Origin: Choristocarpus tenellus KU-1152
Taxonomy: Eukaryota; Phaeophyceae
Length of the DNA stretch: 40,286 nt
NCBI GenBank assembly: GCA_964200185.2
Contig: CAXNAD020000031.1
Span: 1-40,286 of the forward strand
Direction of reading: 5' to 3'
Shown: one piece after another, positions 25,001 to 33,024 of the stretch
Layout of the letters: each line of letters starts with the position of its first letter
Numbering within the stretch: position 1 is the first letter of the stretch
Made by a program: the position numbers and the translations under genes
Notes under the pieces: model-generated
The model's database searches: none
The model's input: the letters and a program-made list of their open reading frames with translations, nothing else
Told to the model about the DNA's origin: nothing

Positions 25001-28000
25001 AATGCACACATTCCCTTTGATTAAACCGTGATGTAGGCAAACTTGGAGGATGATGATGATATGTTAAACTACTAATTTCAAGTGTTGAGTATGTATATAA
25101 GATTGTGACTTGATCATGATCTAATACCATGAGAGGAAGTATACAGACAATTCACCTATTTGAAAGAAGACAAACCATTGTATGTATTGGATAACTATCG
25201 CAGAACTTAGGGAACGTATGTTCCATTACTAGCACTGATTGCAGATCTGTACGTGGAGTATATGGAGGAATCAGTTGTTATTGCATATCATGTACTTAAT
25301 TAAAAAAGATTTTGTATTTTGTACATTTGTGTCATTAGAGGGACTGAGTGATACCAAAAGTGACACTTTATGGTAAAGTCTTTTCCTTCTGATTGTCAAG
25401 GAAGGACTTGACTGACCAAAGAATTGTGAGTGCCTGTGAGTTCCCATGCTTGCGCATATCACTGAATGTATCAGTACTATTTTGTTAATTGGATCAATAC
25501 GGTATCCTTCACTTGATAGAAATATACTAATTCCTCGTTTCAGAATTTTATGTAACGTAACTCTTGCAACCTCCATTCTTGCCCGGGAACAAGCCATGTG
25601 ATAAACCCTCTCAATGAGGCTTGGTTCACATATACATTGGAAGGCGTGCAAAGTTTGAGATGGTGGGTTGTCACGAGTGTAGAGGATCACCACTGCAAAG
25701 TCGGCCAAGTCTCATTTCATGGGGTTTAAAAACCTCGTGAAACTGTCAAAAAGGGTGTTTATTGGGATACCTAGAACAAAGTCTCCCCGATGTTCAAGTG
25801 ACTTGCTAATCCTGTCATCACTAATTGGTCCCAATTCTTCGCCCCACAAGTCTGTCCGGGGCCTAGACTCAAACACTCCAACAAAGAACAGTGTGGTGGT
25901 GACATGCCTGGAGGCAAGAGCACACGAGATAAGATGACCCGGGGGGATGGCGGCAGCCATTGCAGAGGACTTCAGAATTTCCGGAATCACCGTGTTCCAT
26001 CATCTAAAGGAATATGACAACCAGGTAGCACAGGGTGAATGCATGGACCTTGTACAACATCACAAGGGGCAATGTGGCCACTGTACAATGCTCCCTCCTT
26101 TGATATTTGGGATGTCCCATTGGTACACCACATATCCTTCCACAAATGGGCGGCCAAAACTAAGGTCTCCCTTGACTCGTGGGATCTGTGCAAGCGTGTG
26201 AAGTTGAAGAAGGTGAAATGGTGGATTAACCCAACCCTCTTAGACCAGCAAAAAGTCAACAGGGTGGGTTTCATCATCAGTCACACACACAGGAGGGGAG
26301 AAAGTAGGGTATTAGTGAACGATCTTTATGACCGGGTGCGTGTGGAGTACATGTGGTTTTACTTGCTCAAAGGTGGGCAAGGTGTGTGTACCTGCACCTC
26401 ATTGAGGACCCCCCCAAACCCCCATGGACACAGAATAAGCATTACATTACGAAGGTGATGTTCCTTGCAGCTTTGGCCTGCCCTAGGAAGGTCTCCAATG
26501 GGGTGTGGTTCGATGGGAAAGTCAGGTTCTGGTCAATATGGACACTAACGTTGCTCAGCGCTACAGCAAACACCGCCCCAAGGGCACCAAGGTGCTTGTG
26601 CCAGCCACAGTGGATGAGGAGAGGTACAAGAAGCTCATGATCTAGGATGTCCTCCTTGCAATCAAGGACCACATGCCTAGGCTGGAAGGACACACAATCT
26701 TCATGCAGCAGGACATTACAAAGCCATACACCAAAGGGGGGATCATGGAGGAAATCAAGGAGACATCGTGTGATGACATTTTCACAGAGACCCAACGTCA
26801 ATGACCTGGGGTTCTTTCATTCCATCCAGCGACTGAAGGAAGATGTAGAGGTGATGAACATTGAGGAACTGGTGGAGGTCACAATGGAGGTGTTCAATGT
26901 GTACCCCCGGGAGGCACTAGAGCGTGTCTGACAGAGCCTCATTGCAGTCTAAGGTGAAATGCTGAGGTCCAAAGGTGACAACTTCAAAATTCCCCATCTT
27001 TGCAAGAAAAAGGCTGAGAACGTGAGCAAGCTCCTCCCAAATGGCCCAGTGGGTGCAGCAAAATCCCCTGCTGGAACAGAGTTTTTGAGGTTTTGGGGAG
27101 GGAATCATAGATAGGTGTAGGCTGCCTCACTATGCTTGAAATTTGGTGGACAACCTTTAGTGTCTGCACAATAAACCCATAAAATATGAACATGTGAAAA
27201 AAACACATTGCTTGTTCTTCGGGACTGCAAAAGTTATGTTACATCTGATTCCAAAAGGAAGTGCAATACAGTTAGTTATACACTAAATTCAATACACTTG
27301 AGCTCTGATATTTAGTCTATACCTTACTTAGTTGGGGTCCAACCTAAAAACCTGTTGTGAATTTTCCTTGCCAGGCATTGTCTTTCATTTTGATGACCTC
27401 GTTCACCATGGCTCTACTCCTGGTGCTTGGGGTTGCTCTTCCTGTGTCCCATCCACCGACATTTGCTGGTGATCATATCTTGTGGATGCTATGGGTGGTG
27501 GCCCCATCGTTGTCTATATCATTTTTGGCATCAGCTGCAGATGGGGGCCTGATGAGGCGAACACCAGAAAAGAATGACCCAAAGGTGTGCTTGTGCAATG
27601 TTATAGTATTATGAGAGGGGACTGAAACTGTCAAACCCTCTTCCTTGCATTCAAAGCATCATATCAACCCTATCTGCCCCCAGTTCCTGAGTCACAATAG
27701 CACATGTAGTGTATGCAACTCTACAGTTATAAAGAATGACAACACTGCCTTCAACTTCACCCCTGATTCAGATGGGTAGTATCAAGGGTTTGGCTGCATG
27801 ACGTCTCACGTTTTTGTTACCTTGACCTCCCAGAAGGAGTGACATGTCTTCTTTTTTTCCTGGCACCACTCACATGAGGTACTCTTATGCCTTATTCATG
27901 GTACCATTACCTAGCAACACCAACAGTTGCAGAGTTATTTCACTTTACAGAGGGCAAAACACAAGCCATCAGTGTGAATATTTGTACTGAACCACCTTTG

Positions 28001-30267
28001 TCCCTTTGGTTATTAGTAGTCTCCCCTTACATCTCTTGAAAACTCCTTGCACAGGTGGTGTCCATTCCCCCACGGCTGCTGGCACATCTGTGTATTCGTA
28101 CCTTTCCTACAGCTGTGGCCTGCCTAGGTGTTTATTTATTTGTTTTTGGTCAACTCCTCATTCAGGCTTCCCCAGAGCTGGCAGCTGCCTGTGGGGGCAA
28201 GGTGGGCACTGATCTCTCGCCATGATCCTTAATCTTTGCACATATCCTGGTGGGAAATGTCAATGTACACTTTAAAATCGAGCCCATATGAATACCATGC
28301 ACATGTTGTGAACAGAGCTTTTCTCGTTGGTTGTTGCTTGGTTTGCACTAACTTCATGTCCACCTTGTAGTGGTGTGGTCATCACTCTAGGCACTACCAA
28401 CCTGTTGGAATGCAACATGTCCCACTTCCTAACGTTTTGCACGTCAGTGAAGCTGTGTTTTTGTGACGGCATTGCTTGCAACCAGTATTTTGAACTCCAG
28501 AATAGATATTAGAACAAGTGAGGCTAAGAGTCAGTATTGCTGTGCTAGACTCCTGTACATCATGAGTTTCTGTCCCATTCACATGACAGCTTCTGAACTG
28601 GTCAACACCTTTGTCAATATGGATCCTCTGAAAAATGTTTGGATGAATTGAGATGGACACCTACTTACGTGCTTTTGTGGGCACCAGTAAGGCAAGGCAG
28701 GAGTTATATTGAAGGCATAGATTTATGAAACCTGAAATGGCTTGGACAAGCTGTGGATTGGAGTTGATTTTTGCTGTTTGAGTAATCTAGCGAGTAGGAA
28801 TTTGAAGTAGTTACATTGCAACATGCTTTGTTCCAACTACTCTGTATGTCATATCTGATGCTCTGACCTACCATCTATTGCGGGATGATTGGCCTTGTCT
28901 AGAACTTGGGTGCACAATGGATGGATACCCTTTGGTGCGGTGCACTAGAGCGTAGCATAAACAACCCCCCAATTGTTACACGGGTAAGAGAACAAACCGT
29001 GGATTTGGTCATGACCGTGATGGTGTTGTGCATTGTGGTACAATCTGCAGGTTTCATGTACAGGTGAGTCACCTGTGAGAGGTACACATATCGTAGTTTG
29101 ATGAGGATTGTCATTTACTCTAGACCATGTGGCATTGTAGATTGGTTAAGGTTGGCTATTTGTGGTGCTTCAATCTGTGTTTTCGTCACACCCTTCCCCT
29201 TCTGTACCCCAGTGATATATTCTCCAGTAGTTATCAACCAGTGTGTGTTGACAAGAGGTTGACATGGTACGCACCAAAATGTAGGAGAGTGATGGGTATT
29301 AGATGTGTCAGCAGAGGGGTGGAATGTTACCCAGATGTGTTCCAAATGGGCAAATTGGATGCTTAACTAGATGACCTGCACTAATTTTACAATGAAGTCA
29401 TTCCCCTTTTCTTTGATTGCGCTTGTTCCAAAGGGAGGAACTTGCTGTATGAGTCAGGTGTACTGATCTGATTTTTTCATCTAGCAAACTCCTTGAGGTG
29501 CTACAACCAAATCTTGATTGAATAGGAGGACATAAATATCTCGAGACGACCATAAGAGACTTCAGGGGGTGAGGTGTATGCACTCACTCAAGTATTACTA
29601 CAACCACTACATTCCAATGTTCTACTGATTCAAGATTGGCAATGTGTTAACAGGACTGCAACTGTGTGGGAAGGAAAACCATGGAAGAACTGGATATGGT
29701 GCAACACAGTTGGGATTATTCTCTTCTTGGAGGTACACTGAATTGATAGGCCAGCCTAATCCCTTCTTGTGTCTTGAAGATAGTGGAGGGGTGGGTAGTT
29801 TATCAAACACTGTCGAGATTGCTGACAAGTGTTTTGCTAATAGTATCCCATTATCAATTGGAAAAGTTGCTCTTGGCATGGTAGCCAATGTTGTAGGAAT
29901 GTGATGAAACGTTACTCTTATATTATGTAAATGCCTAAAGATGAAAATATTGATTTTGGGGCTGTGGCAGTATTCTTGAAACCGTGGACAGGAATGACTA
30001 GCAACTGTTGATGACTCCTTCCCTTTCCATTCCTACTGTTTTCCAACTCAGGTTGTCTATTTGTGGGCTTCTGCTGCAGCTCGTGGTACAATGGACCTTC
30101 TCCTGGATTGTCCATGGGAAGCACTAGTTGCAGGGGGGCTATGCCCCATTATAGTAGCGCTTGTGGGCGAGTCCGTCAGACGCAATGATGCAAGAGTACA
30201 CAAGCGCTATATCACCCTTCTGCGCCTTGAGTTTGATACACGACTTGGTATGCACTCCCCGAAGTGA
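3520..30267 (+). CDS. TMEM94: TMEM94/ERMA-like P-type ATPase-related magnesium transporter, about 39 exons
   Basis: Human TMEM94 (ERMA) is an ER membrane protein related to P-type ATPases and reported to load magnesium into the ER. Colinear blocks support the match: LLVE-GDVVAL (actuator), CYRLLETPL, LPISLPLY (M4), LDEDT (P-domain aspartate site), FEDPQWWTHLAALKPIGL, CRDYWDG, VFVGMAASS, NMGIETDWNC, VDNVPLLVSLFTD, and the tail LEFDTRLGMHSPK. Proposed exons: 3520-3572, 3673-3814, 3969-4048, 6685-6773, 8318-8454, 8737-8860, 9114-9253, 9807-9962, 10176-10370, 10611-10720, 11183-11350, 12069-12401, 12659-12735, 13083-13285, 13396-13551, 13622-13681, 13851-13936, 14245-14361, 14683-14768, 15626-15724, 16582-16697, 16987-17144, 17529-17558, 17658-17755, 17947-18175, 18381-18448, 18706-19045, 19558-19660, 22428-22496, 22684-22809, 23159-23284, 23565-23734, 23935-24112, 24340-24438, 27375-27584, 28055-28201, 28501-28636, 28903-29050, 30080-30267. 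About 1,780 residues against roughly 1,350 in human; the excess lies in polar linkers. The stop is TGA. Confidence 0.85.
4049..6684 (+). other. Large intron 3 (2.6 kb), nothing recognised
   Basis: This lies between a strong gtgagt donor and the acceptor ending at 6684. I looked for an additional membrane exon and for transposon motifs and found none that hold. It contains T-rich stretches, a poly-C run near 5732 and short TTAGGG-like motifs near 6515. The end of the intron stays open in the frame of exon 4 from 6614, so a longer form of exon 4 beginning at 6613 is formally possible, but its acceptor lacks a pyrimidine tract. Confidence 0.5.
6685..9253 (+). CDS. TMEM94: TMEM94-like exons 4-7: reduced actuator region
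   Basis: Exons 6685-6773, 8318-8454, 8737-8860 and 9114-9253 join in phase (1/2, 0/0, 1/2). Exon 4 is an amphipathic, charged helix (ALELRDRVLASLSAF). Exon 5 ends VVPVYRDGLWQRIPKLLLVE and exon 6 begins GDVVALMGG; across the splice this makes the V-E-G-D-V-V-A-L motif, the actuator-domain equivalent of V-P-G-D in P-type ATPases. I see no T-G-E-S loop in this region, as in the TMEM94 family. Exon 7 is a polar, Ser/Pro-rich linker. The three introns (1.5 kb, 0.3 kb, 0.25 kb) show only ordinary sequence; the first holds CCCTAA repeats near 6885. Confidence 0.85.
6774..8317 (+). other. Intron 4 (1.5 kb) with telomere-like motif and a short duplication
   Basis: CTAACCCTAACCCTAA occurs near 6885. 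A 17-bp unit is repeated in tandem at about 7936-7969. I find nothing else: no transposase or RNA motif. Confidence 0.55.
9807..10720 (+). CDS. TMEM94: TMEM94-like exons 8-10: membrane segments 3-4
   Basis: Exons 9807-9962, 10176-10370 and 10611-10720 all join in phase 0. Exon 8 ends CYRLLETPLAVHLK, matching the F-R-V-L-E-T-P block of human TMEM94. Exon 9 carries segment 3 (FHIILIMVSLAAILGGIRLA) and the start of segment 4. Exon 10 continues with VALSVLPISLPLYLAVGEAA and then TARLLAFCELMLLRK. In canonical P-type pumps this place holds the P-E-G-L motif that unwinds helix M4 around the ion; here it is L-P-I-S-L-P, close to the proline-rich form of the family. Confidence 0.88.
11183..12735 (+). 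CDS. TMEM94: TMEM94-like exons 11-13: long polar linker before the P domain
   Basis: Exons 11183-11350, 12069-12401 and 12659-12735 join in phase (2/1, 2/1). The first codes for an acidic helix-like stretch (FDQFDADEREEIISG). The second is a 111-codon, Ser/Glu/Arg-rich, low-hydrophobicity segment without a recognised domain. The third is Ser/Thr/Leu-rich. Human TMEM94 has a shorter cytosolic region here. Two open stretches within the introns (11917-12014 and 12495-12640) look partly coding, but including them breaks the phase, so I leave them out. Confidence 0.65.
13083..13551 (+). CDS. TMEM94: TMEM94-like exons 14-15: P-domain aspartate site and FDD-type block
   Basis: Exon 13083-13285 codes for ERLGAVTNLCMLDEDTVCQP then EEVFLLDS. 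It aligns with the human L-G-S-V-T-V-L-C-C-V-D-K-Q-G-I-L block, where the Asp (codon 13223-13225 here) takes the place of the phosphorylated Asp of the DKTG motif. Here the motif reads D-E-D-T, so the Lys after the Asp is absent. Exon 13396-13551 codes for VRFEDPQWWTHLAALKPIGL then TCLLSETK, the most recognisable conserved block of the family. The two exons join in phase 0. Confidence 0.9.
13622..17144 (+). CDS. TMEM94: TMEM94-like exons 16-22: nucleotide-binding-domain region
   Basis: Exons 13622-13681, 13851-13936, 14245-14361, 14683-14768, 15626-15724, 16582-16697 and 16987-17144 join in phase throughout. Conserved parts are EHLADLWKGIGFCEADRSMF, LQLLSQG-HPSIVVGMCRDYWDG and LDVVAFAYTPVPYTVTPFL; they line up with the human W-G-L-C-E-L-A-R-L-I-G-F, M-L-S-H-G, C-T-D-F-W-D-G and S-A-F-A-Y-K-P blocks. 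Exon 17 is a Ser/Arg-rich insert and ends with a GC donor (AG/gcaagt at 13937). A 24-bp in-phase microexon at 13758-13781 is possible but has a weak donor. Confidence 0.85.
14769..15625 (+). other. Introns 19-20 region, nothing recognised
   Basis: The 0.86-kb intron here and the similar one at 15725-16581 show no repeat, RNA or transposon motif. An AATAAAAAATATA duplication sits near 15290-15315. Confidence 0.5.
17529..19660 (+). CDS. TMEM94: TMEM94-like exons 23-28: second polar insertion
   Basis: Exons 17529-17558 (30 bp), 17658-17755, 17947-18175, 18381-18448, 18706-19045 and 19558-19660 join in phase. The encoded stretch is hydrophilic, rich in Ser, Thr, Asp, Lys and Gly, and has no recognised domain until exon 28, where GSRWYSMDDSG fits the human R-S-S-W-S-S-D-E-G-I-G block. 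A 27-bp in-phase cassette (18512-18538) may be an alternative exon. The acceptor of the 340-bp exon may instead be at 18745, also in phase. The human protein is much shorter between these blocks, so most of this is lineage-specific linker. Confidence 0.65.
19141..19156. repeat. (TG)n microsatellite beside a MITE
   Basis: A short TG repeat ends exactly at the TA that flanks the MITE on its left. Confidence 0.8.
19157..19477. mobile_element. Stowaway-like MITE (Tc1/mariner type), 321 bp
   Basis: The ends are imperfect terminal inverted repeats. The left starts CTCCCTCTGCCCCATGAGTC; the right end, read on the other strand, starts CTCCCTCTGTCCCATAAGTC. The match continues to about 30 bases with a small indel. 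TA dinucleotides at 19155-19156 and 19478-19479 form the target duplication expected of Tc1/mariner insertions. There is no coding capacity. It sits in the intron between exons 27 and 28. An (AT)n run follows the right end. The CTCCCTC start is typical of plant Stowaway elements, by family knowledge. Confidence 0.85.
19661..20264 (+). other. First part of intron 28
   Basis: A frame open from an acceptor at 19953 to TGA at 20150 codes for a Lys/Gln-rich peptide, but there is no donor of suitable phase, so I do not call it an exon. Nothing else is recognised. Confidence 0.4.
20265..21315 (-). mobile_element. Mariner-like element relic with dead transposase (element A)
   Basis: On the minus strand the sequence codes, with frameshifts and stops, for a mariner-like transposase. 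In protein order: KKYKVDFILDHIS, the first catalytic block HIDEAWFYL with its Asp, PKVMFISTVS, IGIW, EWFLEWYTEQRLPAIKEKIL, the second block SIQQVGAIW where Q-Q-D-N would be expected, and SPDLNINDSEFFASLKSRVW. The second catalytic Asp is lost and an in-frame TGA follows AYDAHS. The end at 20265 reads CTCCCACTGTCCTATACGAC, and the following 150 bases resemble the MITE at 19157. The N-terminal DNA-binding part appears truncated near 21315; no matching terminal repeat was found there. Confidence 0.8.
21333..21451 (+). CDS. Candidate extra exon in intron 28
   Basis: A 119-bp stretch between an AG at 21332 and a good gtatgt donor codes for DSGAGEGLYHSSMQPPDPDC and continues protein-like (MYTPSLAIGQMWEHS). 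It starts with one base and ends with one base, so it cannot follow exon 28 (phase 0) or precede exon 29 (phase 0) without partners. It may be a missed exon of a longer linker, part of an alternative transcript, or leftover coding sequence of something else. A second frame across it is also open. Confidence 0.3.
21730..21752 (+). CDS. Candidate small exon in intron 28
   Basis: After the acceptor ctgttcacag, a 23-bp stretch (NPLITDQ) ends at a CAG/gtccgc donor. It takes two bases in and ends in phase 0, so it would join the 21333-21451 candidate to exon 29. The frame stays open to 21822 with a protein-like sequence (VRVLIVPEGHWGSGSEST), so the true end may be later. Only transcript data can decide. 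Confidence 0.22.
21823..22427 (+). other. Last part of intron 28, nothing recognised
   Basis: T-rich intron sequence up to the acceptor at 22427. No further motif. Confidence 0.5.
22428..24438 (+). CDS. TMEM94: TMEM94-like exons 29-34: second half of the P domain
   Basis: Exons 22428-22496, 22684-22809, 23159-23284, 23565-23734, 23935-24112 and 24340-24438 join in phase. In order: LWSLMHDQ-VFVGMAASSVPP, VRFVYFSPRNMRRSK, ALAENMGIETDWNCAISL, LPHGIAAIQEHIEQVDNVPL then LVSLFTDATPQT, the regulatory-looking LFQTADLSLSVEG, and GSVLVGMLREGRRLLDNIYQ, which enters the fifth membrane helix. Each has a direct human counterpart (for example F-V-Y-F-S, G-L-E-T-G-W-N-C, D-N-V-P-L-L-V-P-L-F-T-D). The canonical G-D-G-x-N-D hinge is replaced by the L-F-T-D form, as in human TMEM94. 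Confidence 0.93.
23321..23337. repeat. Interstitial telomere-like (CCCTAA)n
   Basis: Nearly three CCCTAA units inside an intron of the TMEM94-like gene. Confidence 0.85.
24439..25718 (+). other. First part of intron 34
   Basis: Contains TTAGGG-like motifs near 24823-24841. A 145-codon open frame on the minus strand (25271-25708) has no recognised motif, such as a domain signature or signal peptide, and lies beside a transposon relic; it may be chance or transposon-derived. Confidence 0.4.
25719..27110 (+). mobile_element. Second mariner-like transposase relic (element B)
   Basis: Plus-strand fragments in shifting frames follow the order of a mariner-like transposase: a helix-turn-helix stretch (AAAIAEDFRISGITVFHHLK), KVKWWINPTLLDQQKVNRVG, the first catalytic block as VRVEYMWFYLLKG (the expected Asp is replaced), VMFLAALACPRKV with VWFDGKV, a stop (TAG) after YKKLMI, LLAIKDHMPRLEG, the intact second block IFMQQDITKPY, NVNDLGFFHSIQRLKEDVEV, EVFNVYPREALERV and a tail with GDNFKIPHL. 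These motifs are those of the plant/stramenopile-type mariner group. It differs clearly from element A. The terminal repeats were not found, so the borders are approximate. Confidence 0.82.
27375..30267 (+). CDS. TMEM94: TMEM94-like exons 35-39: membrane segments 5-10 and C-terminal tail
   Basis: Exon 27375-27584 carries segments 5 (SFILMTSFTMALLLVLGVAL) and 6 (ILWMLWVVAPSLSISFLA). Exon 28055-28201 carries segment 7 (TAVACLGVYLFVFGQLLI). Exon 28501-28636 carries segment 8 (RLLYIMSFCPIHMTASELV). Exon 28903-29050 carries segment 9 (VDLVMTVMVLCIVVQSA). Exon 30080-30267 carries segment 10 (LVAGGLCPIIVALVGE), a basic stretch, and the tail LEFDTRLGMHSPK before TGA. The tail fits human F-E-T-K-L-G-M-N-S-P-F, except His for Asn. 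The last join (CAG/gtttca to ctgctgcag) is chosen because it is in phase and restores the family spacing. The 28201/28501 junction is out of phase by these borders, so an exon or border there is missed. Confidence 0.87.
29051..30079 (+). other. Last intron (1.0 kb)
   Basis: Contains several open stretches (29127-29366, 29644-29904) with no family motif and no in-phase splice sites. Nothing recognised. Confidence 0.45.
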
Positions 30268-32901
30268 ACGGTACATAAGAGAAAGAGGATTTTTTACATG
30301 TTTTATAGATATCTGGTCCAACAATTGTGCATGAAGTGCGCCCAATCTAGCTGTAAGGTGTCTGCCTACCAAGGACTGCTGCTGTAATTGGGCATGACTT
30401 GAATGCCAAGACTTAGAATTATACTCCTGAGATTCATTAGGAAGGGTTGATCCCCACCATATTTTGGTGTGAAAATGATCTTGTTTTAGTTTGTAGTATT
30501 TGGATGTCTCCTCATTTCCAGGAAGATACAACTCACCAATATCAAGGTTGAGGATTTGTGAGAACTGTCGTTGCATGAACAGATGACTGGTTGTGACACC
30601 CCAAAGGAACTCCTATTATTTCTCATTATGGGCGCACTAGGACAGTGTTCACAAATATTGCAAACTAATACTCCAACTCTGTTGTAGAGCTGTTGGTGGC
30701 AATTTCCACTCTTTGCAGTGTATTCACATGGCGTTTTGTAGCCAGACCTCATCCAGTCAACCAATGATACATTACTAATAAAACTGTACTCTGCAGTTCC
30801 TAGCTGACAATTTGCTAGGGTGTGGATAAACAATGGTATAGTTTGCACTGATCGGACAGAAACTGTTCACAGGGAGGTATAGTGTGGACATGACCCACTT
30901 CTGTGGATTGCTTACTATGTAGGCACGGTTAGGTCTTTCATAGAGTGAGGAACAGCATTATTACAGTAGTCAGGTGACACGTTAACAAGGTTTGAGCAGA
31001 AGGCAATAGCTTACTCTGGAAGCTGAGAAGTACTACCAACACTAAATGCTGGAGAGCTACAGACCATCCAAGTAAAAAATAAGTAAATTCCAGGGTGGTA
31101 CATATTATGGCTTCGTTGGGTCAAAATCAAGTACCAGTCAGTAACCCCCAATCAAAGTTGGGGTGTTGTCATTTTGTGCGACAAGAGATGCGTGAATTGC
31201 AGACTTATTTTTGGAGTCCCAGATGTTGGGGCACAAAAAAATGAATTTAACCTTCCATTAAGGTGTCAGATACATCGGTTGGACAAGTCAAATCCGATTT
31301 GTGGTATACAAGTCAATTTCTGGCAAATCAATGGCTTTTCCTGTCATAAATCTGAGTTGTGCACATTGGGGCACATCCTTGCAAATCAAAGATTTAGGAG
31401 TTACCTCTCTTTCGTTTGTGGATCCCAAATCACTCATTTTTATTTCCTATGGTTGTGTGGGACAAATCTTCCAGTACAAGTTTAGCAGAGTGTGAGTCAT
31501 CCCGACAAATATTTGTACGTCTTCGCACAGGACTTCTGGCATCAATACACAATATTCAATCACTAACAACTGATACATGGATACATGTTTTAAACTTATA
31601 AAAGTTGAGGGCAACCCTACCAGTTATCGAACCTGGAGACATGACAAACTAGAAGAGATGCCATGTCACCCAGTGAAGTACTGGGATTTCCACAACATGC
31701 CTGTTTAGAGAGGGGGGGATAATATTTACAGTACAATCATAGAACAAGGGAACCAAGTACTGACTATGCATAATTTCAGTCCTAGTAGTAACCTAACATT
31801 TGGACACAGTTCTGTTAATTCACAAGGTATGTTTTGTATGAGTATGTGTTCTTTTCTGGAAAGTTTCAACTCAGGGTTTCTATGTGAACACGAGCTAGAG
31901 GTAGGTCAACAATACACTATTTTCCTCTCTCCACGCATAGTAGGGACAAAATATTTATACATGTTGATAAACGGTGAGTGTTATTGGTATCTACAAATCA
32001 TCTGTTCATGCTAACCCTAAGTTTATATCGACAATTCAGGATTTGTACGTAACTCGTCGAGTTGTACTCAGTATATAATTTGTGGTACAAGATTTGTGGC
32101 TACAAAATTATTTGTACATCTTTATGCAATGATTTGTGAAGCACAAGTGAGTTAAAACTATGTCCAATGTGTCACCAGATAGTTACCACCAGAATATTGT
32201 AACTTGAAAATATCAGGGAGACAAAAGGGTCTAGTTTGTCCACTGTGATCGGATGATGTACATGTATGTCATGGACCCCACAGTAGAATGTCGCAAAGGT
32301 GGACAACATGACACCTTGGAAAGCGTAACACTCAACACTCCTTGAAATTGGAGACAACAACGTATGGAACACTCTAATCCAAAACATATCTAACATTTGT
32401 AACACTACTATGTTATGCCCATAGCATTCTGGTCCAAAACATACAAAAAACAGGATATGTTGCCATTATAACATATATTCGATAAATAACCCCATAATAC
32501 AAAATCTTATGCCATGGCTTAACACTCTCCAAAGTGTTGTGGTAACATCCCTTATGTTGTGCCATCACATAACATTACAAGGATTCAATTTAGCACTGCA
32601 GGATGAATAAGTGGAGACTTCCTCTGTGCTTGTTGGAATGAATTACACCTACAAAAGTCGGCATTGATGTACAGAATGGGCAACAGGACTGTCATCACCC
32701 GCTCAAGTTGAACTTTCAAAAACACACCTATTCCCTGTTGTGTGGCATAGACCTCCATGAATATATGCTTCACCTGCTATGAGATGTACGCGATCCCATG
32801 TCGTGCAACGTGTATATAATGATCATCCCCAGTTTGCCCAAAGATAAATTATATTAATATAAAAATATTCAAGAGTGTCCTATGTTTCAGAAGGTTTGGG
32901 A
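30268..32901. other. Convergent intergenic region, 3' ends of two genes
   Basis: The TMEM94-like stop is followed by possible polyadenylation motifs (TGTAA at about 30350; AATAAA at about 30777). Nothing else is firm. A stretch at 32605-32710 codes on the minus strand for an exon-like peptide (LKVQLERVMTVLLPILYIN), with an acceptor-like cacaacag and a gtgtaa donor, but it lies beyond the stop of the minus-strand gene. Around 32400-32580 short ATGTTATG/CATAACAT motifs recur in both directions. Confidence 0.4.
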
Positions 32902-33024
32902 TTATATATTCTTTGGAATAGTGCTCATGGAATTATCCTCCTTGTTGAGCTGCACCGCTGCCATGTCTCCCTTGAGAACAGTACTGTTACAGCACATCTC
33001 CGGATCCTCCACGTAACCAAACAG
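32902..33024 (-). CDS. Terminal exon of the minus-strand gene
   Basis: After the acceptor tatatgtatgcag the frame reads LFGYVEDPEMCCNSTVLKGD and continues MAAVQLNKEDNSMSTIP to TAA. The acidic, mixed composition looks like a true C-terminus. A different frame across the upper half is also open (it ends at 32987), but its sequence looks less protein-like. Confidence 0.5.
   Translation of the reverse strand: MFGYVEDPEMCCNSTVLKGDMAAVQLNKEDNSMSTIPKNI

Noticed and set aside
28952-29063. Later donor for exon 38 at 29064 (gtgagt)
   Set aside because: It is a stronger donor, but it leaves two bases that neither acceptor of the last exon can complete; the donor at 29051 gives the right phase and spacing.
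30139-30848. Long minus-strand open frames overlapping the 3' end of the TMEM94-like gene
   Set aside because: They lie partly opposite a firmly identified terminal exon and carry no motif of their own.
31174-31485. A 103-codon plus-strand open frame after the TMEM94-like gene
   Set aside because: No family motif, composition like its surroundings, and no splice sites that would give it neighbours.
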